Of a DNA stretch of 64,000 nucleotides, positions 60,020 to 64,000 are shown one piece after another (position 1 is the stretch's first letter; each line of letters starts with the position of its first letter). Made by a program: the position numbers and the translations under genes. This stretch comes from Prochlorococcus sp. AG-402-N10 (GTDB lineage Bacteria > Cyanobacteriota > Cyanobacteriia > PCC-6307 > Cyanobiaceae). Below the pieces are notes generated by a model. The model was given only the letters and a program-made list of their open reading frames with translations. It did no database searches and was not told where the DNA came from. The DNA lies in the NCBI GenBank assembly GCA_003216465.1, contig QCIU01000003.1, positions 120,471 to 184,470 of the forward strand, written 5' to 3'.

Positions 60020-60174
60020 AAAAACCTTAGCCTCTATTAGTAAGTATAATTACTTAAATACTAGGCGTTTAAACTTTTAACTAATAATTAATATTTTTAA
60101 AGTTTAAGCAAATCAAAATTAAGTATTGAAAAAATTTTTTTTTAATGCATATTTTAAATAGCTGAATTGTATAA

Positions 60175-60315
60175 ATGACCTCAACTGAAAAGATTGCAAA
60201 TGCTAAAAAAAGAATTAATGAGTTAGAAAGACTAATTAAATATTGGGATAATTCAAAAGAGCAAAATATCAAGAAAATAGATTTTGAAATTAATAATGAA
60301 AAGATAGCCGCTTAA
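60175..60315 (+). CDS. Small charged hypothetical protein
   Basis: A 46-residue frame from ATG 60175: MTSTEKIANAKKRINELERL, then IKYWDNSKEQNIKKIDFEIN and NEKIAA. It is helical and charged, with leucine spacing fit for a short coiled coil. It looks real by composition (few hydrophobics, clear start), but I do not know the family. Confidence 0.5.
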   Translation: MTSTEKIANAKKRINELERLIKYWDNSKEQNIKKIDFEINNEKIAA

Positions 60316-60475
60316 TTTTTGAGATTGAAATAAGCTTCATTATTTTTCTTATATTTATTTAGTACATTATTTACGTGTTGAACGTTTATATCATTGATTT
60401 CAAGTGATTAGAGCAATTAAACCTATTTTCAAAATTCAAAATTACAAATAATCTAGTTAAATATTAGATTATTTT

Positions 60476-60589
60476 ATGAATACATTTACCAACAAATACT
60501 TGTTCCCTATAAAGTTACTCCCTTGGATTTTCTGGGGAATCATATCAGTTGTTAGTGTTTACTTATTCTCTAATGCATGGATAAGTTAA
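60476..60589 (+). CDS. Small single-pass membrane peptide
   Basis: A 37-residue frame from ATG 60476: MNTFTNKYLFPIKLLPWIFW, then GIISVVSVYLFSNAWIS. One membrane helix. The form recalls small photosynthetic complex peptides but I recognise no family. It sits among other tiny genes near PTOX. Confidence 0.5.
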   Translation: MNTFTNKYLFPIKLLPWIFWGIISVVSVYLFSNAWIS

Positions 60590-60604
60590 GGATTAAATGA
60601 TTTT

Positions 60605-60913
60605 CTAGCTCCTTTTAATCCAGTCAGGTGAACCCCCAAACCAGTCAGAAATATCATCTTTATTTGAATTGAAATGATTCTCTCCGTCTAATCCATCAAT
60701 TCCCAGCGATTGAATTAGCCCATTAATACCATCTTCGCTATGTCTTCCATGTCTTCTGATACTATTTGCTTTTTTTAACCAAAGAGATATTGTCGAGCTG
60801 TGTTTTGCGTATTTTTCAACGTATATTCTTTCTTTTAACGAAACTTCTTTATCTAAAGATATTCTTCTAACTATTTCCTGGATTTTTAATCTTTTTTGAG
60901 TACTTAAAAGCAT
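60605..60913 (-). CDS. Conserved hypothetical protein
   Basis: A 102-residue soluble, charged protein: STQKRLKIQEIVRRISLD near the start, then RIYVEKYAKHSSTISLWLKKAN and the tail DDISDWFGGSPDWIKRS. I recognise it only as the type of short protein common in marine picocyanobacteria. Helical N-terminal half; no membrane segment. Start ATG 60913. Confidence 0.65.
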   Translation of the reverse strand: MLLSTQKRLKIQEIVRRISLDKEVSLKERIYVEKYAKHSSTISLWLKKANSIRRHGRHSEDGINGLIQSLGIDGLDGENHFNSNKDDISDWFGGSPDWIKRS

Positions 60914-61202
60914 TAGATAATAAATAACTTATTTTTTTATAGGAGCCTTATAGCTAAATATCTTGTCAATATTAATTTCAAGAAATTTCCCTTTTTAGAG
61001 GGTTCTTGGCGATATTGGTTTTCAATTGCTCAAATGAGTGGTTTTTTGGTCTTTAATGATACCTAGAAATATATGAAATTCTAATAAATATCTCTTGATT
61101 GATAAAAACTTTTAAACTATTTTTTCAATCAAAACAATAACTTTAAAAAAAAATTGCAAAATAATATATTTGTACTATTATTAGTACAGATGTATTATTT
61201 AA

Positions 61203-61403
61203 ATGAAAATCTTTTCTTCTTCGCCTTACGCTACATTTAATCCAAAAGAGTGGAATTCACTATCCAGAGCAAATCAAAAGTTTTCTAATACTCCAATAAA
61301 GATTAAAAAAAAGTATTTTATTCCCTTTAATAATATAAATTCTAACAAAATTAAACAAAAAAATAATGACCTGCCTAAACAAATACAACTTGCTTTCACC
61401 TAA
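61203..61403 (+). CDS. Small basic hypothetical protein
   Basis: A 66-residue frame from ATG 61203: MKIFSSSPYATFNPKEWNSL, then SRANQKFSNTPIKIKKKYFI and a Lys/Asn-rich tail. It is basic and lacks obvious domains. It could be real (clear ATG, good codon use) or chance. Confidence 0.4.
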   Translation: MKIFSSSPYATFNPKEWNSLSRANQKFSNTPIKIKKKYFIPFNNINSNKIKQKNNDLPKQIQLAFT

Positions 61404-61493
61404 TTAAAAATTTCAACTAATACTCTTTTTCTGAAAACTATTTTAAGACTCCCTATTGTTTGTTAGATTAATATAAATACTAAAGGAATTAAT

Positions 61494-61793
61494 TTGTCTG
61501 TAGATCGTGAACTTTTGAAAGAAGTTACTAAAGAACTTTGGAATACTGTTAAAAAACTAAGGCCAGAAATTGATAGGCAAACTCGCCTTCAACTAGTTTT
61601 AAAGGCATTATTAACTATTGGTGATCTTCCAGATCAAATGCAAGCAGCAATGGTAGTAGGTGTTTGTGCTGAAATGGATAAAAGCGATATTGAAAATATT
61701 GACGATAATTCCCAGAGTAAAGAAAATAATGAATCTACTTCTGTTGATACTTCTACAGGAAGAAAAGTATTTAGAAGAAGTTCAGCGAAATAG
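61494..61793 (+). CDS. Conserved hypothetical protein (small, helical)
   Basis: A 99-residue protein from TTG 61494, with AAGGAA as a good ribosome site 6 bp upstream. The first 65 residues form a compact helical domain (ELLKEVTKELWNTVKKL, RLQLVLKALLTIGDLPDQMQ). The C-terminal 30 are acidic then Ser/Arg-rich. Similar small proteins occur in marine Synechococcus, to my knowledge. Function unknown. Confidence 0.7.
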   Translation: MSVDRELLKEVTKELWNTVKKLRPEIDRQTRLQLVLKALLTIGDLPDQMQAAMVVGVCAEMDKSDIENIDDNSQSKENNESTSVDTSTGRKVFRRSSAK

Positions 61794-61809
61794 AAACTTC
61801 AATTAAAAG

Positions 61810-62013
61810 TTATCCTTTAACTTTTTTAGAATCGCTTTTAGATACCTTAAGAAATAGAAAATATGAAATTACTAATAAAAGTGGTACAAAAATAGAATGC
61901 AAAGTCATCATTAATTCTGTTTGACTCATTCCTATAAGACTTGATTCACTTGGTAACTGCTCTGACCATGTACCAGCTAAATGCCATGCTTGAGGAATAG
62001 ATAAGAAAAACAT
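61810..62013 (-). CDS. Small membrane protein, hypothetical
   Basis: A 67-residue frame from ATG 62013: FFLSIPQAWHLAGTWSEQLP, then SSLIGMSQTELMMTLHSIFV followed by a membrane helix and a basic end SKSDSKKVKG. It is a plausible single-pass thylakoid or inner-membrane protein. Its family is not recognised. Confidence 0.6.
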   Translation of the reverse strand: MFFLSIPQAWHLAGTWSEQLPSESSLIGMSQTELMMTLHSIFVPLLLVISYFLFLKVSKSDSKKVKG

Positions 62014-62132
62014 ATAAATCCTATAAGTAAAAGTTATATTCAGATAAAGAATATCATCCTCATAATAAATTGCTTTTTTTCTTCTTATTTCTTAACTAAA
62101 CAATTTTTTTAAATTAAATAGGTCGAATACTT

Positions 62133-63662
62133 TTAAAGATCTATCATTTTAAGAAGATTTTTATATTCTTTATTCCCAATTATTTGTTCGGCAGCATATG
62201 CTCCGCTTGCTGAAACTGCAGGTATACCTATTCCAGGAAAAGTACTTGCTCCACAAGTAAGCAAATTTTTAACAGGTGTTTTACACCCAGGGAATAGACC
62301 TTCGGCTGCCGATAAGGCTGGACCATAGCTGCCACAATAAGTATTTGTAAACTTTTTATGAGTTAAAGGAGTGCCAAGAAACTTTATCTCAATTCTGCTA
62401 TCTATATCAGGAATTATTTTTCTCAAAGATTTTAGAAATATTGAACACCTTTCTTCTTTAAGATTTTTGTAATTTGACTCATTTGGTTTTAAATTCTCCC
62501 AAATTTCCCATGGTTCATTTGCAGGAGTATACCCATGAAGGACATGTTTACCTTTTGGTGCCATACCTTTGTCTAATACAGAAGGGATAGAGAAAACTGC
62601 TACGTTTCTCTCTGCTGTAATTCCTCTCTCCCAATTATCAACGTGTATTGAATGAATAGGTAAATTTTGAAGACCTGAGGCATCAAAACCTAAATGTATA
62701 TGAAGAAAAGAACCGCATTTTTTTATATTTTTAGCCTTTGGATTCCATTCTTTTGTAATTTCTCTTGGAATTAATTTTCTGGAAGTCCAAGTATCAGTGT
62801 TCATTACAACAAAGTCTGAAATAAATTTGGATCCATTTTCTAAAGTTACCCCTGAGGCAATATTTTTACTGAAGTTTATAGCCTTTACTTTAGAGGAAAG
62901 AATTAATTCACCGCCATTTTTTTTTAAAGCATTAACTAAAGCTTTTACTATACTTTCACTCCCTCCCTTTGGATATTCTAAGTAAGATTCAGGTTCAAAC
63001 CATTCATCAAATAAAGTTGCCATGGCAGCAGAATTTGTATCATGCATTGGCATCCCACTTATTAAAAAACTAAGTAAATCAACCCAATTTCTAAGAAAAG
63101 GGTCTTTTAGGTAATTATCTACAATATCCCCAAAACCCCCATTGAGTTTTGGAAGTAAATTTATATTTGGTAAAAATTTAGAGGCTAATTTAATAATTTC
63201 TAAAAAATTCATTGTTTCAGGTGAGCTCGAGAGTAGAGGGATCTCACTAACTATTTGACTAAGAGGTTTTATTGCTGACATAAAAGAATTCCATTCTTCA
63301 ACTGATTTATCACCTCTTAATAAATTTATCCTCTCTTTAAATGGCTCTTGTCCTACTTCCAAATTAAATTCGCCTTCAGGAACACTGACATGCCATCCTT
63401 TATATTTTATAATTTCAACCTTTTCGTCAAGTAATTTAAGAATTTGTCCTAAAGGATTGGTGGTGGGCCATCTGTTGATACCACTCCATAGCGAAGGTCC
63501 AGATTCAAACTTATAACCTCTCGTATTAAAACTATGAGCAACTCCACCAGGTTGTGTATGGGCTTCGGAAATTAGAACTTTTTTACCCGCTAAAGATAAT
63601 ATTGACCCACAACATAGACCACCTATTCCACTACCGACTATGATTACATCGTATTTAGTCAT
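62133..63662 (-). CDS. crtH: Carotene isomerase-like (CrtH/CRTISO) FAD oxidoreductase
   Basis: The 509-residue protein has a Rossmann FAD motif (DVIIVGSGIGGLCCGSILSL) near the start and GGVAHSFNTRGYKFESGPSLW, the CRTISO/phytoene-desaturase signature, and a C-terminal CGASTFPGIGIPAVSASGAYAA. It isomerises poly-cis carotenes (prolycopene) to all-trans lycopene in cyanobacteria. The exact step in this organism is inferred. ATG at 63662 follows an in-frame TTG at 63665; the ATG is taken. Confidence 0.85.
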   Translation of the reverse strand: MTKYDVIIVGSGIGGLCCGSILSLAGKKVLISEAHTQPGGVAHSFNTRGYKFESGPSLWSGINRWPTTNPLGQILKLLDEKVEIIKYKGWHVSVPEGEFNLEVGQEPFKERINLLRGDKSVEEWNSFMSAIKPLSQIVSEIPLLSSSPETMNFLEIIKLASKFLPNINLLPKLNGGFGDIVDNYLKDPFLRNWVDLLSFLISGMPMHDTNSAAMATLFDEWFEPESYLEYPKGGSESIVKALVNALKKNGGELILSSKVKAINFSKNIASGVTLENGSKFISDFVVMNTDTWTSRKLIPREITKEWNPKAKNIKKCGSFLHIHLGFDASGLQNLPIHSIHVDNWERGITAERNVAVFSIPSVLDKGMAPKGKHVLHGYTPANEPWEIWENLKPNESNYKNLKEERCSIFLKSLRKIIPDIDSRIEIKFLGTPLTHKKFTNTYCGSYGPALSAAEGLFPGCKTPVKNLLTCGASTFPGIGIPAVSASGAYAAEQIIGNKEYKNLLKMIDL

Positions 63663-63695
63663 CAAAAACCAAACTAAAGATCGTAAATCTGAAAT

Positions 63696-63806
63696 CTAGA
63701 CGAATGTATTAGTTGTTGTCGTGATGCTTAGAATAACTGCAAGGAAGAAGATGTATGGAACAGCTTTAAGAGGAATATGCCCTTGCCTTTTAGAAATAAA
63801 ATCCAT
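63696..63806 (-). CDS. Small single-pass membrane peptide
   Basis: A 36-residue frame from ATG 63806: MDFISKRQGHIPLKAVPYIF, then FLAVILSITTTTNTFV. One membrane helix with a positive N-terminal part. It lies 34 bp upstream of the carotene isomerase gene on the same strand and may be co-transcribed. Function unknown. Confidence 0.5.
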   Translation of the reverse strand: MDFISKRQGHIPLKAVPYIFFLAVILSITTTTNTFV

Positions 63807-63960
63807 TTAAAAAATTAACTTATGTAAAGATATTAGCGGAAATTTGTAACGAATGTGTATCTGTACTTGATATTTTTAGAAATATTTTGAAACAAACAAT
63901 AAAGTTTATTACTTGTTTTAGGAAAACCTTATCTATTATTAAAAAAAAAAGGATATTTAA

Positions 63961-64000
63961 ATGATTCTCGAGGCAAAAAAATTACCACAATATAAAGAGA
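63961..64000 (+). CDS. Unknown gene, N-terminal fragment (partial)
   Basis: The last 40 bases start with ATG and read MILEAKKLPQYKE with no stop. A possible ribosome site, AAAAAGGA, lies about 5-10 bases upstream. The gene runs off the right edge of the window; identity cannot be told. Confidence 0.5.
   Translation, partial: MILEAKKLPQYKE

Noticed and set aside
60081..60272. 63-codon hydrophobic minus-strand frame
   Set aside because: It lies opposite the more plausible 46-residue gene at 60175-60315.

Overview
The window is a stretch of a high-light-adapted Prochlorococcus (marine picocyanobacterium) chromosome. The base composition is very AT-rich and intergenic spaces are short. Photosystem genes are present (psbB, psbE-F-L-J, psbM, psbT, psaE), as are petB/petD, ndhC-K-J and chlD. 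A lone, degenerate phycoerythrin beta chain with a bilin lyase, with no alpha chain beside it, and a plastoquinol terminal oxidase (PTOX) fit the high-light clade. I cannot name the strain from the sequence alone.

Layout. 0-8.3 kb: mixed core metabolism (XTP pyrophosphatase, carotenoid oxygenase, hisB, fabI, thioredoxin-like protein, DegT aminotransferase, photolyase, Nudix, folK). 8.3-15.3 kb: chlD, an MCE-type lipid ABC transporter pair, a YvcK-like protein and the ndhC-ndhK-ndhJ operon. 15.3-17.7 kb: a photosystem II assembly cassette (rubA, ycf48, psbE, psbF, psbL, psbJ). 17.7-24.7 kb: mtnP, an NADH-dehydrogenase/SelD fusion, a CCA-adding enzyme and a UvrD-type helicase. 24.8-26.9 kb: the phycoerythrin remnant and a DedA/TVP38 protein. 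27-30.7 kb: a small secreted protein and a three-gene surface-sugar cassette (putative glycosyltransferase-like protein, HAD phosphatase, CMP-KDO synthetase), bounded by tRNA-Phe. 31-35.4 kb: FGGY kinase, metK, rpsA, nrdR. 35.4-39.6 kb: psbB-psbT, a 2Fe-2S ferredoxin, psbM, prmC, a TsaC/Sua5 protein and tRNA-Thr. 39.7-46.9 kb: minE-minD-minC, an HD hydrolase, ctpA, petB-petD and a GH100 invertase. 47.5-52.6 kb: one complete rRNA operon (16S, tRNA-Ile, tRNA-Ala, 23S, 5S). 52.7-57.7 kb: mutM, psaE, a LysM protein, an aldehyde dehydrogenase, a rhomboid protease and a GNAT protein. 57.8-62 kb: a zone rich in tiny genes, including an Hli-like peptide, a poly-Gln peptide, an NdhF N-terminal fragment and PTOX. 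62.1-64 kb: a carotene isomerase-like oxidoreductase and the first codons of another gene.

How the genes work together. Much of the window builds or protects the photosynthetic electron chain: PSII core and assembly factors, cytochrome b6f, NDH-1, PSI PsaE, ferredoxin, PTOX as an electron safety valve, D1 processing by CtpA, Mg-chelatase for chlorophyll, and carotenoid enzymes. No prophage, insertion sequence, CRISPR array or conventional defence system was seen. The least explained material is the KDO-linked cassette at 27.7-30.7 kb and the micro-gene zone at 58-62 kb. Many genes start with TTG or GTG, and several convergent neighbours overlap at their ends, which fits a streamlined genome.
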